In this document: positions 47,466 through 60,112 of the stretch, one piece after another
How the letters are laid out: every line of letters starts with the position of its first letter
How positions within the stretch are numbered: position 1 is the stretch's first letter
Origin: Telopea speciosissima
Lineage: Eukaryota; Streptophyta; Magnoliopsida; Proteales; Proteaceae
Length of the DNA: 64,000 nt
NCBI RefSeq assembly: GCF_018873765.1
Contig: NC_057916.1
Span: 32,215,501-32,279,500 of the forward strand
Reading direction: 5' to 3'
The notes under the pieces: generated by a model
What the model saw: only the letters and a program-made list of their open reading frames with translations
The model's database searches: none
Told to the model about the DNA's origin: nothing
Made by a program: the position numbers and the translations under genes

Positions 47466-48746
47466 AAGAAAGGTTTATTCGTCTGCGAGTTGTTGTTGTT
47501 GTTGTTGTTGTTGTTCTTTCTCTATTCTTGTGGATTATGAATTTGTTTAAGAGTTGTATTCCCTAAGAGGATTTATGTTTATAAATCATATATATGTAAC
47601 TTTTTTATTTTTTTTGGTAGAATAAATCATATGTAACATTAGACCTTATTATCTGTTGGATTGAATATTCTAAAACTATATGAGTTTCAAGTAGTGGAAT
47701 AAAAAAGGATAAAATGTCTCTTTGTTTAGCTGTACTTCTCTTATTTCTTAGGAGGTTGTTGACTAACAGGATAAAAACCTCACTTTTAAAAAGGGAGAAA
47801 CCAATCTCTAGTAAAATTTAAAACTAAGGATTATGGCGGTGCAAACAAGGAGGGTATCAATGGCTACTTCTGTGTCAACTGAAACATACCAATCAATGGT
47901 GAACGGTATGTCTTATTCTCATATTTATTATTTGTGATTCAAACGTGCATAGGCAAGATCATGTTAGTGTGTATGACAGGTGCATTGATGTGATACTACT
48001 GCTAGAAATGAAAAACTATCAATGGATGTAGATGCATTGTATTATGTTTTATTAATCCTTTTTTTTTTTAATTAATGTGTTTTTGATCTTTTATTAAGAA
48101 AAAATTGGCGGCCACTTTGATTATTAAAAGAAGAGGAATTAGCTGTCCACAACAAAAATGGGCCAAAGCTTACACATCAACACTATACATTATATGAGTG
48201 ACCTAATCTTCATTAATTACTTAATTATTCCTTGAGTTTATTTGTTAGGGTTCTGAGTATAAATAGAATTAATTTAAAGGCTCTCACTTAAATGGGTTTG
48301 GCAATTTATCCCAGCTTTGAAGCTTATTGGTGCAAAATGTACAAACCTAAACCAAATTTATTTATAAATTAAGGGATGGCCTAACTATGAGAAAGAATGA
48401 CTTTGACCATGCATATGGGAAGCTTTTCTAAATAATAGTCAAATCTTACACTAAGCAGACAATTAGTAAATTAAATGAGAGATTCTGTAGATCAAAACGA
48501 GAACAGATAGGGAGACATGGGTTTGGAAATCCCTGTTTGAAGTGGATTGGTGCAAAATGCCACAAATCTAGACCAAATTTAATTCTAAATTAGGGAATGA
48601 CCTAATTACGAGGAAGAATGACTTTGACCATAGGAGGAAAAACTTTTTTAAATAATAATCAAGTCTTATCACTAATAGACAATTAATCAATTTTAGATTC
48701 TGTGGATCAAAACCAACCTTATCAACTTCTTGAATTAATCATCTTT

Positions 48747-48782
<36 letters not shown>

Positions 48783-49454
48783 TTGGCTTGGTTGTATCAA
48801 ATCTTGAGTAGTAGGTAGAATATTAGATATTGTCGGACCATCTTCCAACTTTTTCCATGTAACCTTTAAACAATTTTGATCGGTTGCTGATTCGAATCCA
48901 TTTATTTTTAAAATTTAAATATGAGTCATCTATTTTTATATTGTTTTGATTTAATTACATTTAGGATATCTAACATTTCGATAAATTATGTTTGAAGTAT
49001 CTCACGTTTGATATATTAAGTTTTGAGGTATCTCATGTTCACAAATATTATATTTAGGGTATCTTCATTAAAAAAATATATATATATTTAGGGTATCTCA
49101 CGTTTCTTTAATGTTATGTTTGGTAGTAAGTTTTCTTCATATTTTTTATTTTACTCATCATATTATATTTGAAAATACTTTTTTTTCTCTCCTTTTCTTG
49201 TAGATTGAAGCAACACGTACCCGCTCGCAGTGGGGAAAGAGAGAGGAACAGTGAGAGAGAATAACCCTTAATGTATTTCTAGTATAGTTCAAACCATCTC
49301 CCCATTGGTGGGAGAGGTTTCTAGAGGTGATGGTATGGGCAAAGTTGGAAATGTAAAAAAGGTACATCATATCGAACATAATAAATGAAACATAATGTAC
49401 ATTATTTCTTTAAACATTGGGTATCCTAGGTATGATTTACTCTATTTTTTATTA
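47281..49454. other. Intergenic, AT-rich, microsatellites and small duplications
   Basis: No gene is recognised. Simple repeats are (CT)n at 47438-47465, (TTG)n at 47490-47515 and (AG)n at 48751-48778. About 48950-49115 holds four or five degenerate copies of TTTAGGGTATCTCACGTTT. Confidence 0.65.
48310..48713. repeat. Local tandem duplication, unit about 215-220 bp
   Basis: Copy 48310-48498 and copy 48530-48713 share ATTGGTGCAAAATG, GAATGACTTTGACCAT and GATTCTGT(A/G)GATCAAAAC in the same order. Identity is about 80%. No coding is seen. Confidence 0.8.
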
Positions 49455-49610
49455 GGGAATTAGTTTTCCATCCGAGAGTGTGGCCTATGCCAGTATTCCC
49501 ATGTGTATATCTCTCTCGTCCTCAAAACAATGGGGCAGAGGTACTGCCTTTTCATATGGGGAGGAGAGAGCTAGACTAATGGGAGTTCTGGTATAAGTCA
49601 CACTTGACAG
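49455..49610. mobile_element. Decayed foldback MITE, family of 5111-5281
   Basis: The left arm has GAGAGTGTGGCCTATGCCAG; the right arm has a decayed complement (CTGGTATAAGTCACACTTG). The central CTCTCTC...ATATGGGGAGGAGAG part matches the relatives. The target duplication is not clear. Confidence 0.6.
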
Positions 49611-49925
49611 TAATATTTAGAGTACTGGTACACATATATGGACATACACGAGATGAGTTTCAATACGAATTAGAGTATTTGATTGAATTACACTATGAAA
49701 TTTAGTATTGGCTAATTAATCTATGCCCTATCTATCCAAACAGTTGGAATGGAAACATCATCAATCTATGTGGTAGAATAGATTTCTTGTGACGTTCAAA
49801 AAAATAACAAACCCATTATGACAATAATTTTCATCTTTTTATTTATTTATTTTTTATCTTTTTTAATTTCTTTTAATCTAAAAAAGAATGGAAAATCACT
49901 GAAACTTACCTCTTATAGTTATATT

Positions 49926-50953
49926 CATGGAATGTAAACTCGGTTGAAACCTGTCGAAACCGCCGAGACAACTCGGTTGCGATAAGTTCCGAGACGAGTT
50001 GGATTGATATTTTTAAAAATCCCGTAACTCGGTCGAAACTAGTGCGAAACTGTCAAAACCAGTGTGAAACGGTCAAAACAGTGCGAAACGGTTGAAACCA
50101 GGGTTGTCTCGGTTGCTTTTTCCAGGATATAAAAAAAATATATGTATTTCATTATGATTTTGGACACAAAATTTGACAAACTCGAAGAAGAGGCAAGAGA
50201 CCCATGTTCGAGACGTTTCCAAGTCAGAATCTAATAAAATTATACCATTGCTTGTCCCCTCCATATTTATATAAATATTGGAGGGCAAATGAGCTCTTAC
50301 ACGTCCAGAAGCAACAACACTTTTTGAATGAAAACCAAATGATGAATGATGATACATATTTCAAGTTTGTGCGTGAATCTCACCCTATCATTTGCGGATC
50401 TCGAGGTTTAACAATCGATGGTGTTAGATTCACGCACAAACTCGCCATATGTTTTCTCTCTATGTTCCTGTTTGTTTGATGGGAAGATTAGTAGAATATT
50501 GTGACTGTTACAGGCCTTACCGGCTAGAATCAAAATAATTGTCTCAGAATTTTGGTAAGATGATGGTGTTTGGATGTAAAACTAGAAAAGTTTACAAGTT
50601 TTTCCTATTTAGGGTTCAAGCACTTTATAATTATGTGAACTAATTATAAATTTATAATACCACTTTAGTGTCTGTATCGTATTAGTGCTTACGTTAATAA
50701 ACTTGGGTCAATAACCACAAGTACCATTTTCAGTGATTTTTTGGTGAATGTAATTCATAGATTGTGTTTAAAATGTGAAAAATAAGCAACTTGCAAAAAA
50801 TCAGACCTAAAAAACCTTGTTTTGGGGTCGAAACCTTGGTTTTTCGATCAATGGGAAAAAATCTCAGGTTTCGACCGAGATATGGTTGAAATCAAGACGA
50901 ACTCGATTTCTGACTAGTCAAGACCATGTCGAAACCCGAGTTTTAGAACCTTG
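49926..50953. mobile_element. Non-autonomous hAT element, 1028 bp
   Basis: GTTATATT flanks it exactly (49918-49925 and 50954-50961). The ends CATGG...AAACTCGG and CCGAG...CCTTG are imperfect inverted repeats (12 of 18 by eye). Near the left end a GTGCGAAAC(T/G)GT word is repeated. The interior has short open frames that I cannot assign, and a hairpin at 50365-50441. Confidence 0.82.
50365..50441. repeat. Perfect 16-bp inverted repeat inside the hAT element
   Basis: GTTTGTGCGTGAATCT (50365-50380) and its exact complement (50426-50441) enclose 45 bases, with weaker pairing inside (CACC...GGTG). Confidence 0.85.
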
Positions 50954-51132
50954 GTTATATTACAAGACTTTTAAATATATAAAAAAAAATCAATGGAGGC
51001 TGATATCATGTCCAATTCTAAGGTTTTGTTCAATTCCGACCGATTCTAACCTATTGCAATCGGATTCATATCAAATCAATGGAGGCTGATACCATGCCAG
51101 ATTCTAGATTTCAAATCTTGCTTCCAAGCAAT

Positions 51133-51518
51133 TAGGAATGTAAATGGATCGGATTCGGTTCGTATACGGATCGAAAGTGATTGGATCTGAATATTTCTTG
51201 GCCGAATATGGATTCAGATACGGATCGAATTTGGATACAGACCTTCCTCCCCCTAACGGATACAACTCACTCTTAATCCACATCTCTTAGATCATGATTC
51301 TCTTTTTCTTATATTCTAGAACCTGTTGAATCTTTAAAAACCCTCAAGATCATTATTTACATAATTTTTTATTATTAAGTATTTGAAATTTTTTTTGAAA
51401 GAATTTTTCTCGGAGTATTTGGATTTTCTTCCGAATATCTCTAAACGAATGCGGATGTTCCTAAACAGATACAGATGCAGATCGAATTCGGATTTTCGAA
51501 TTTCCATTTACATCCCTA
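51133..51518. mobile_element. hAT MITE, 386 bp
   Basis: Ends are TAGGAATGTAAATGG and CCATTTACATCCCTA. Flanks CAAGCAAT (51125-51132) and CAAGCAAC (51519-51526) match at 7 of 8. Subterminal CGGATTCGG-like words resemble other hAT elements in the window. Confidence 0.85.
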
Positions 51519-51526
51519 CAAGCAAC

Positions 51527-54500
51527 ACCAATTATCAATCAATAATAGATCCTCTTAAAGACCATTGGATCAGTATATATCTTCCAAATGGTTTATCTAA
51601 AGACATTTTTTTAATAAGCAATTCTACCTAAAAAATCTATTTTAATCTTTTGAGCTTATCTCCCTGCAATCAAGAATCCCCAAACTGTTACACTCACTCA
51701 ATAGCTTTTCTTTGTTCCCTCTTATATTTTTTAGGGAGAAATTTTTTTTCCAGAGGTTGCTTCTAAAAGGTGAAGGGTTGATCAAACAGAATTGATTGTT
51801 GGATGGATACAATAATATATGATTGGCCATAAGTCAAATTTCATAACCCCTTTTTTTGTTCGATGACCAAAATAGCCCCTCTATTCATTTGCATATCAAC
51901 TTGTATTTGCAAAGGTTTGACTATGTTCTTAAAATCTTGACTTCTCAGCAAACTTTGAGAGCTTTATCATTCCTTGTCACATGTAGCATTCCCTATCTTA
52001 TTTTGAAACAGGTACATTTGGGGTCTAGTAGTACTCTAGTACTAAGCACTTAAAAGCACCATTTGAGTTGCCAAGTGGCCATCACATAGCACCCTTGTAG
52101 GGAATTCATATGCATGGACTATGGAGAGAACTTGCTTCCAAAATTTAGTTCACAATAGTTGGTAAAAAGATTGCAACATTGTCTTTGTACAAATACTTTT
52201 ATACCCTCCTCATATAATAAACAATGTGTTTCATACTGATATTTCTCTCTCTTATTCTGACAATATAGGCCTCATTTGGATGATACCATTTTTCAACTTC
52301 TCATTGGTTGTTGTATGTAGATTCATTATTACAACATCCTTATAAGAAACCCTCTCCCTTAATGTTATATATTTATGAGGGGAAAAGGATCTGCACAACA
52401 CCTATATGCGGATCCATTCATACGCCAAGACATAGATGTATAGGGGGCACACCCTCTCTTTCCTCCAAAAATCCCCTTATTTATGATTCATAATTTGGGT
52501 TTTTCATATGCCCGAACTAGTATTCGGACATCACGGGAAACCTTCTCCCATTTATGAGAAAATTGGAAAAATAATCTGTATTATGAGGATAGTTAGACCC
52601 ACAAAAAATTATAAAGGGAAAACTTTAAAAGACATGTTGGATCATATGATTGAGATAGACTATGAAAACCCATACGTGATGATTCTTTTAGTAACTTATC
52701 CATATAATAATAGAGATAATGCATGTTAAATAAACCATCCATGTCACATAAATAACTATTGAAAATTTTTTATTCATTGAACACTTACTAATAAATCTAT
52801 TGTTTCTATAATATAATTTCTTCAAAAAATCAAAAAAAAAATTTAATTAAATTAAATTCATTGAAACATGCTTGACAAGAAAGGTAACAAGACAATTTAT
52901 AGGGTGGAAGAATACAAAAGGAAGCACTCCCTAACACCCATCATCCCCCAGCCCTTAGGAACTGATTGCCCCACCTACCATCCCACTACACCTGCCTACC
53001 ATCACCCCCTCCATTGATGGGGTGGAGCTGGTTATTGCACTGGTAGGGTTATAAAAGAAAAAATGAAAAGGATTGAAAGGTTTTGGGGTTGGGAAATAGT
53101 ACTGATTCTACAACGGCTAGGGGCACCTCTACAAACTTGACCACAGAGCTTTTCCTTTATTACACCAACTCAGCCATTAGTCACTGGTTGGTTGCTGAAG
53201 TAGTTATACTTGCATTCTTTATAGCATATTTATATAAACATTTATGTTTGTTTCTTATGAGCTCTATGTACGTATTTTAAAATTTTAGCATCCTATGATA
53301 AAAAAAATAAAAAAATAAAATTGGGTAGAGGGATCCTATGACATTAACTTAAACAATATTAATCTCATTAATACTGAGAAGTAACAATAACTACGCAGAG
53401 TTTATCATAAAAAACAATATTTACATAGTAATGTTACTTTGCAAGGAACCTAAATAATCTAATCCTTTTAAATTTTAATAACAAAATTGCAAAGATTTTT
53501 TTTAGTTTGACAACAGGTTTTGCCACGTGAAAGGGTTATATGCAATTCTTGAACGTATTGATTTCTAGAAAATGGTACGTCTAGAATGGTTACATGTCAA
53601 ATTTCAAATTTAGGTTGAACCATATGCCTTCCTATGTATAAATATATTTCTTTGTATTCTTAACCATCTAATTCTTGTTAGAAATTTTTTATTTCTCTAT
53701 TTATGCCAATTTAAAGTAACTATTTAAACTTGCTAGCTAGACTAGAAAAACTTAACCTAAAAAATAATCGTAGTTCGATAAAAAAAAAAAAACCAACTGA
53801 GACACAATCTATGAGATTAGATATTGGTTTTCAGTCCTTAAAAAATGAAATGATTTATCTATAGTTTTTTATTAGAAAAAATTAAAACACCTCTCAAACT
53901 TCTCATGAAAAACTCCTTACGATCTTGAATTGCTTTATATGTCTATTCTTTGATTCTCATTTTGAATTTTTTTTTTCTTCATAAAGTGAAAATTACCTCA
54001 TTTTTATTTTATGTCTATTCTATATATTAACACTATTTTAAAACTATGACAACAAAGAAAAGTGAGTCGATAAAGGGTAAATAGAAAGAGAGGAATGGAA
54101 TTGAACGAGAAGTGAGACCAAAGGATAAGAGAAATAGGATGACACAGACGAAAGGAAAATAGAAAGTGGTGATCATGTTTTGTTTCATATTCTCATTTTT
54201 TTGCATTAGTTTTAAAATTAGGTCAATTTAATATTAATTACAAAAAGGGAAATATATGTAGTATGTAGTTTAGGATTGAATTTTCTTTCAGCCATGACAA
54301 AGGCCTTTTTTTTTTTGGTCGAACATGACAGCCTTTGAATGGTGTTCAAAATGTATCACGCATAGAGGGTAATTTCAACATTCATTAATAAGAGGCAAAC
54401 ATTAATGACCCTTGATGGATGTAATTTTCTTTTATCATACAGTGAAGGAAAACTTTCCCCATATACAAGAAACGTGGAATAGTAATTCAGTAGAATGACA

Positions 54501-56350
54501 CCTAAGGGATTTTTTTTTAAAATAAAACATGGTTCATTAATACCTAAGTAGCAAAGATATACATATATTTTCTAAAATGCCTCCAACTAGCCAGAGGTTT
54601 GGTACCAAACCTATGATTGAATTTTGTCTTTTAACACTTTTATTCTGAACTGTGCAAGTTATGAAAGCCATTTGTTCGAAGTAACTTCATGGGTCATTAA
54701 CAAGCTACCGTGTCATCTAACAAGTAACAACCCCCAAGGGGCCTATTCAATTTTTTTACAGTTTTTTCATATAATAATAACCCATAAAAATGAAGAAGGG
54801 AAATATGTCTAAAATAATAATATATAATTTTCAAAAATAAAATATCTTTTTCTTTTAATCAAAATAAGAAGATGGATATATTACTAAATGAGTTGTTTCT
54901 TTATAGAAATATTTTAAGGTGAGAGAGATCCTTACAATGCGAAAATGTAGTTTCTCACTAATGAGGGAGTGAGAATTGAGAAATCGAATAGTTTATAGTA
55001 AATGGTTTTACTCGAGGAGAGAGAATGCAATATTTACAGGATGACCGTAAAATAACATACGTAAGAATCTACATACTAACATCGTGCCAATCTTTTTTGC
55101 CATTATTTTATTACTATCAAATGGCTTCTCTATCAATATTAATTGTACGAGGGGCAAGTACAATCTATTTAAATCTGTTTCTTTCTTTTCTTTTCAACTT
55201 CATTAGTATCAATAGAAATGTTATAGGCAACCACCATAAAAATAATGTAAGCCATTAACATGGAAATTCGATCTAGTATCACTATCATGTATAAATAGAG
55301 CCCAAACACCTCCTCACCCACTCCCTGTCCATCTTCTTCCATAAGTAGAATTTATACTTCAACATAAATTTTGAAAATGAATCACATGTTGGATAATTCA
55401 TTTCTTTTCTTAGATTATGTTTAACTAAAATATTTATTGGAAAAGAGGAAAAATAAGATCTTATTTTTTGTTTTTTTGGAAAAAGATGGGGACCTCGCCC
55501 TCCTCTCATGAAATTCTTTGTATACAAATCGTACAACACCTCCTCTTGTGCTTCCATTGGCTCGCTATAGAGATTTCATCATACATTGGCAACGATCCTT
55601 ACCCTTTTTGTTTTTATGATGTACTTTATGCCCTCTCACAATAGTTTTTATTATTTTCTTTCTCCTCTCTTAAGCATGTATGCAAAACAATATATGTTCC
55701 TCATGTTGCCATTAGTATGATGTCAGAGATTCTCCCACATTGGCTTCGTGAGAAATCCTCTCCCATATTAGTTTAAGAAAAAATATCTTTGAACCATTAG
55801 GTACCCAATGCCTTTCATAGAGATTTTATATTTATTTATTAAATTTTAGTTTACTCAAAAAAACTGTTAAAAATCATTATGAAAGAGTGTAACTTGTTAT
55901 TTTTTTTAGAACTTGGACTTAAATAAAAGGAAAAAAAGAATGCAACATGATAGCATGGCTTTTGCACATAGAAATAGGACCACACACGAAAGCATCATCT
56001 TAGTTTTCATGAAATAAAATAATCGAGATCATCTACTTCCGTCGTACTGGGCAAGGGTAAGGTGGTATTTTCTATCTTGCTTGTGTATGGGACATACGAC
56101 AGTACCGGACAAACGAAAAATAGAAGATCTAGATCTGAAATAAAAACATTTCATTTGTGTTGATGTTTTTGCTTGTGCTCTTATTGATCCTCGCACTCGA
56201 GCAAACGCTACATGACAATGCGCCTCTTCGAGGGAAAAAAATATTTTCTTGACAAAATGAAAATTACCTCATTTTCTTACCAAAAAAAAAGAAAATTACT
56301 TCATTTTCGAATTTTCCATTAAAAAAAAATACAGAATTTAATTAATAATA
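51527..56350. other. AT-rich intergenic DNA, no gene recognised
   Basis: Only short, unrelated open frames are present on both strands. Some A- and T-runs and weak inverted repeats (for example around 52340-52560) do not meet a standard for calling an element. Confidence 0.6.
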
Positions 56351-56409
56351 CATGGCAACACTGGAATGACAGAGAGAGGTGTCCAGTCCAGACTCCAGAG
56401 TCCTTGTCA

Positions 56410-56778
56410 GGTCAACGACGTTGTAAGTGGAGAGAGAGAGGCCTATCTACGTAACTTACGTACAGCCCAGTCCACCATCACAACGGCGTTTCTCAAGGGA
56501 GCCCAAAATAAAAAATTGGGGCCCACTAAAAGCTACCTAGTCAAAATCCTCGGAACACGTGTCCCTTTCTCTATTCCTTTACCCAGTTTGCCACGTTGCA
56601 AACTCCATTTTATGTATTTCGTAACGGCTCTCTGTCTTCTTCAAAAAACCTTCCCTCTTCACTCCTCTCTTCTCTTCGGAATTCGGATGCTCCTCCCTTT
56701 GCAAAAAACCCCTCCACGTTCCTTTTCCCCTTCTGTGGGCCCCATAAGTCCCTTCTGGCGGAGATTTTCATTTTGACC
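56410..56778. promoter_or_regulatory. W-box cluster and G-box upstream of the WRKY gene
   Basis: W-box cores (TTGACC/T) occur at 56410-56415 (minus strand), 56539-56544 (minus) and 56773-56778 (plus). A G-box CACGTG is at 56556-56561. W-boxes are the binding site of WRKY proteins, so feedback control is plausible, as known for other WRKY genes. The sites are seen; function is inferred. Confidence 0.45.
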
Positions 56779-57327
56779 CCTTTTCTCTCTTTTATTTTTT
56801 GGGGAGGGGGGATTATTAGCATTTCTCATCATTCTTTAGTGACCTTTTCTTTAATTAATTTTCTTTTTGCTCTGCTCCGTCGTCTAAAATTCTTCGCCGG
56901 TTATCAACTAGCAAGTCTTCTCTTTCACACCTCTCTCTTTCTCTCTCAATCTCATCAATCCTATTCTCGTTCGTTCTCTCGCTCCTCCCAGCTGAAGCCA
57001 CAGAAGAATCTAGGGTTTCGCTTTCTCACCCTATATCTCAGCCCCAACGTCGTCTTCTTCTTTTGGTGTGTCTTTTTGTTCTTTGATTTCCTTTGCCTTC
57101 TCTTTACCCTTAACGACCTAGCTATTTATCTATCTTAAACGCTTCAACTACTTAATTATGGTTTTCTCTTTTTTAAGTTTTCTTAGTCGATTTTCGGATT
57201 ATTACCTGTTTTATATGATCCATGTCTCTCTCTCTCAGACGTGAAAATCTCCTGAGGAATTTAAAAGGTTTAGGATTTTTATTTTGTTGAAACCTTTTTT
57301 TTTTTTTGTTTTTTCCTTTCTTCTGTT

Positions 57328-57360
57328 ATGGGTTTTCGGGGATCTGCTTCATGGAGGTAG
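57328..57360 (+). CDS. Possible uORF in the WRKY leader
   Basis: ATG to TAG gives a 10-residue frame (MGFRGSASWR) ending 93 bp before the WRKY start. A second small frame (MMFSHLGF) begins at 57381 and ends near 57407. Either could lower translation if the leader is unspliced. However, TTTCTAG at 57401-57407 may be an acceptor that removes both as part of a 5' UTR intron. Confidence 0.25.
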   Translation: MGFRGSASWR

Positions 57361-57453
57361 TATTTGTATTTCGGAGTTCCATGATGTTTTCTCATTTGGG
57401 TTTCTAGGGTTTTGGAAGAAGTAGGGTTTGATCCTTGGATCGGGGAGACAGAC

Positions 57454-59393
57454 ATGGAGGAGGTTGAAGAAGCTAACAAAGCTGCCGTGGAGAACTGCCA
57501 TAGGTTCCTCGGTCTCCTGCCTCAATCCAAGGATCAGGTTCAGTACAGGAGTTTAATGGTGGAAGCTGGGGAGGTTGTGTTCAAGTTCAAGAGAGTTGTG
57601 TCTCTCCTGGGCAATGGTTTGGGTCATGCCAGAGTCAGAAAACTCCAGAAATTTCAATCCTCTGTTCCCCAAAGCGTCTTCCTCGACAACCCAATTTCTA
57701 AAGTTGACTCTTCACCCAATCCTGTCCAGCATATCCAAGCTACTAATTTTCTCGAGAACCCACTCCTGGTTGCGGAAACAACTAAGAATTCTAGTATGCA
57801 ATTTACCCAAAAAATGTTTCTTGAGAACCGGTCGCTGGAAATGGCCTCCGCTGGTAAGAATCCACTCCAACTTGCACAGCAAACGCCAACCACCCAATTT
57901 CAATTTCTCCAACATCAGCAACAGCATCCGCAACAACAAAGGTTCCAGCTTCAGCAGCAGCTACAACAGCAACAGCAACAGATGAAATTCCAAGCTGATA
58001 TGATGTACCGCAGGAGCAACAGTAGCGTAAACCTCAAGTTTGATAGCTCTAGTTGCACACCCACCATGTCATCTACCCGATCTTTCATCTCATCTCTCAG
58101 CATGGATGGCAGTGTGGCTAGCTTGGATGGAAAGCCCTTTCATTTAATCGGTGCACCACAGTCATCCGACCGGAACTCTCAACATTCTACCAAGAAGAGG
58201 TGCTCTGGTAGGGGAGAAGACGGGAGTGTCAAATGTGGAAGCAGTGGCAGATGTCATTGCTCCAAGAGGAGGTTGGTTCCATGCACTAATTAAATTTCTA
58301 TTGGGTCTTACTCGATTGTTTTCCGTTGCCAACAATTGGTTGCTTTTTTGTTACAGGAAACTTAGGGTGAAGAGATCCATCAAGGTGCCTGCCATCAGTA
58401 ACAAACTTGCAGATATTCCTCCTGATGAGTATTCTTGGAGGAAGTATGGACAGAAGCCAATCAAGGGTTCTCCACACCCTAGGTATATATACATTTTGCT
58501 CTCCTGTTGTGAATGCCACATGATTTATGCATATAAGCGTTAGTTCTTGCCCGGTGAACCATTCTGACTCTCTCTCCTAAGTTTGATGTTCAAATGTGAA
58601 AGGTTTCTTTTATAACTTGTTTTGCATAGCAGATGGATATTTTGATTCTCAACTTGAATGGAAAATTCTTCTTCTGTCTGAACATGTTACTTGGTTGTGA
58701 CGTCAGTTTTCCATTATTGATCTTGCCAAAACTTTCTAGTGTACCATCCTCGTACAGAATTTGAAGAAGTAACAATTGCTAAGTTTGTCTGTCTTGATTC
58801 ATTGAAAGTTTATGTTACACTAGCTAATTGTGAATGGTTGTTAAATTGGCTTGAAACAACTGCATTTCACATACTGTGCTGTTTGTTCAGTTGATTAAAT
58901 CAGGCACTTTAAAACTATCTGATTGACCCTGAAATCTAGTCAGTGAACCCAAGGGTTGAATGAAATATGCGAGATTCTGTTGAAATAACGTTGGCAAAAT
59001 CCCTGCTTTATTCAAATTGAACAAATTGCCAGAATATAGATTGCAGATTTCTTAAGACCGCACAATTACCAGCTTGTCAATCTGAAACACATTATGCTTG
59101 GCTTACCAAGAATTCCTTCACGATTCACGTTTGTAATTCTTTCTCCAGTGGTGAACATTATCTGTGGTGCATCTCACATGTTGTTGACAACTTGTTATTT
59201 TTACACTGAAACTAGGGAAGAGAACTAAAGCAACCTGGTTTTATGCAGGGGATATTATAAATGTAGCAGCATGAGAGGTTGTCCTGCAAGGAAGCATGTT
59301 GAGAGGTGCCTAGAGGATCCCTCGATGCTTATTGTTACTTACGAAGGTGAGCATAATCACTCCAGATTGCTGTCCCAATCTGCTCACACATAG
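57454..59393 (+). CDS. WRKY74: WRKY transcription factor, group IId, WRKY39/74-like, 3 exons, 362 aa
   Basis: Nuclear factor that binds W-boxes. Coding exons are 57454-58271, 58357-58482 and 59249-59393, with GT-AG junctions. Both introns split an arginine codon as AG|G; the second is the conserved PR intron of the WRKY domain. N-terminus [19 protein letters not shown] is followed by a calmodulin-binding-like C motif ([15 protein letters not shown], about residues 49-63) and a glutamine-rich stretch (about 150-180). A serine-rich segment includes [20 protein letters not shown]. The plant zinc cluster (about 249-277, [13 protein letters not shown]) comes next. The WRKY domain has WRKYGQK and a C-X5-C-X23-H-X-H finger. 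The whole aligns with Arabidopsis WRKY21/39/74, so it is co-orthologous to those rather than to one. The start is chosen by match to the family N-terminus; an in-frame TTG region upstream is leader. The gene looks intact. Confidence 0.94.
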
Positions 59394-59934
59394 ACTCCAT
59401 GGAAAGCTTTCTTGAGATCACTTTGAAGCCCCAAGGTTCATTTTCATCTACACCGATCAGTTGATTCTGTACATAATGTGTATGGATCAAGCTTGAGATT
59501 ACAGATGATGGGGCGTTTTACTGGCATGGGGAGGAAGCCTTCTAGCTCTTTTGACCTTCTTGAGGCAGGTAGATATATTAAATCACAGAGCCAGACAAAA
59601 CATCTAGAATGCAAAAGGGGTTGGAAATTGTAGGATTATAACTCTTCTTCTGTGACAACCTAAGATCTATTTTTCACAGTAGGGGTTTTCTGAATGAATG
59701 CAATCCCTTTAGCGTGCTATTTAAGATTTTTTGTGCTTCTTGATGTTCTTTTATGTTGGATTTGGAATGAGTTTCCCATTAATGTCTCTATCATATTTAC
59801 TAGTCACCGATTGAAAATTTTAGGCTTAGCTTAGATATGGACCTTTACCAACTAAGAATGCATTTCCGCAGCACATCGCTTACAGGTTTTATGATGTCTC
59901 CAGCTGCTATAAAAGAAATCGCTAAATAAATAAT

Positions 59935-60103
59935 GGGAGAAAGAACACTGTCCGGCTGCGTAGTGTATGTTAACACTTTGTGTGTCTATCTCTCTCCTCC
60001 CACAGTAGGGTGTAGATGTGCCATTTCATATTAGGGAGGAGAGAGAGATAGACACAGGGAGGCACTAGCATATACTACGCAGCCTGGCAGTGTTCTTTCT
60101 CCC
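59935..60103. mobile_element. Foldback MITE, 169 bp, exact 9-bp target duplication
   Basis: Arms begin GGGAGAAAGAACACTG and end CAGTGTTCTTTCTCCC, with GCTGCGTAGT inside. ATAAATAAT flanks it exactly (59926-59934 and 60104-60112). Same family style as 5111-5281, about 540 bp after the WRKY stop. Confidence 0.9.
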
Positions 60104-60112
60104 ATAAATAAT

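Noticed and set aside
56366-57138. Two overlapping frames of 136 and 180 codons before the WRKY gene
   Set aside because: They lie in CT-rich promoter and leader sequence, resemble no protein, and are rich in S, F and L as expected from such DNA.
57412-57453. Upstream in-frame TTG as the WRKY start
   Set aside because: The family N-terminus ([13 protein letters not shown]) matches the ATG at 57454, and the earlier codons lie next to a likely acceptor in the leader.
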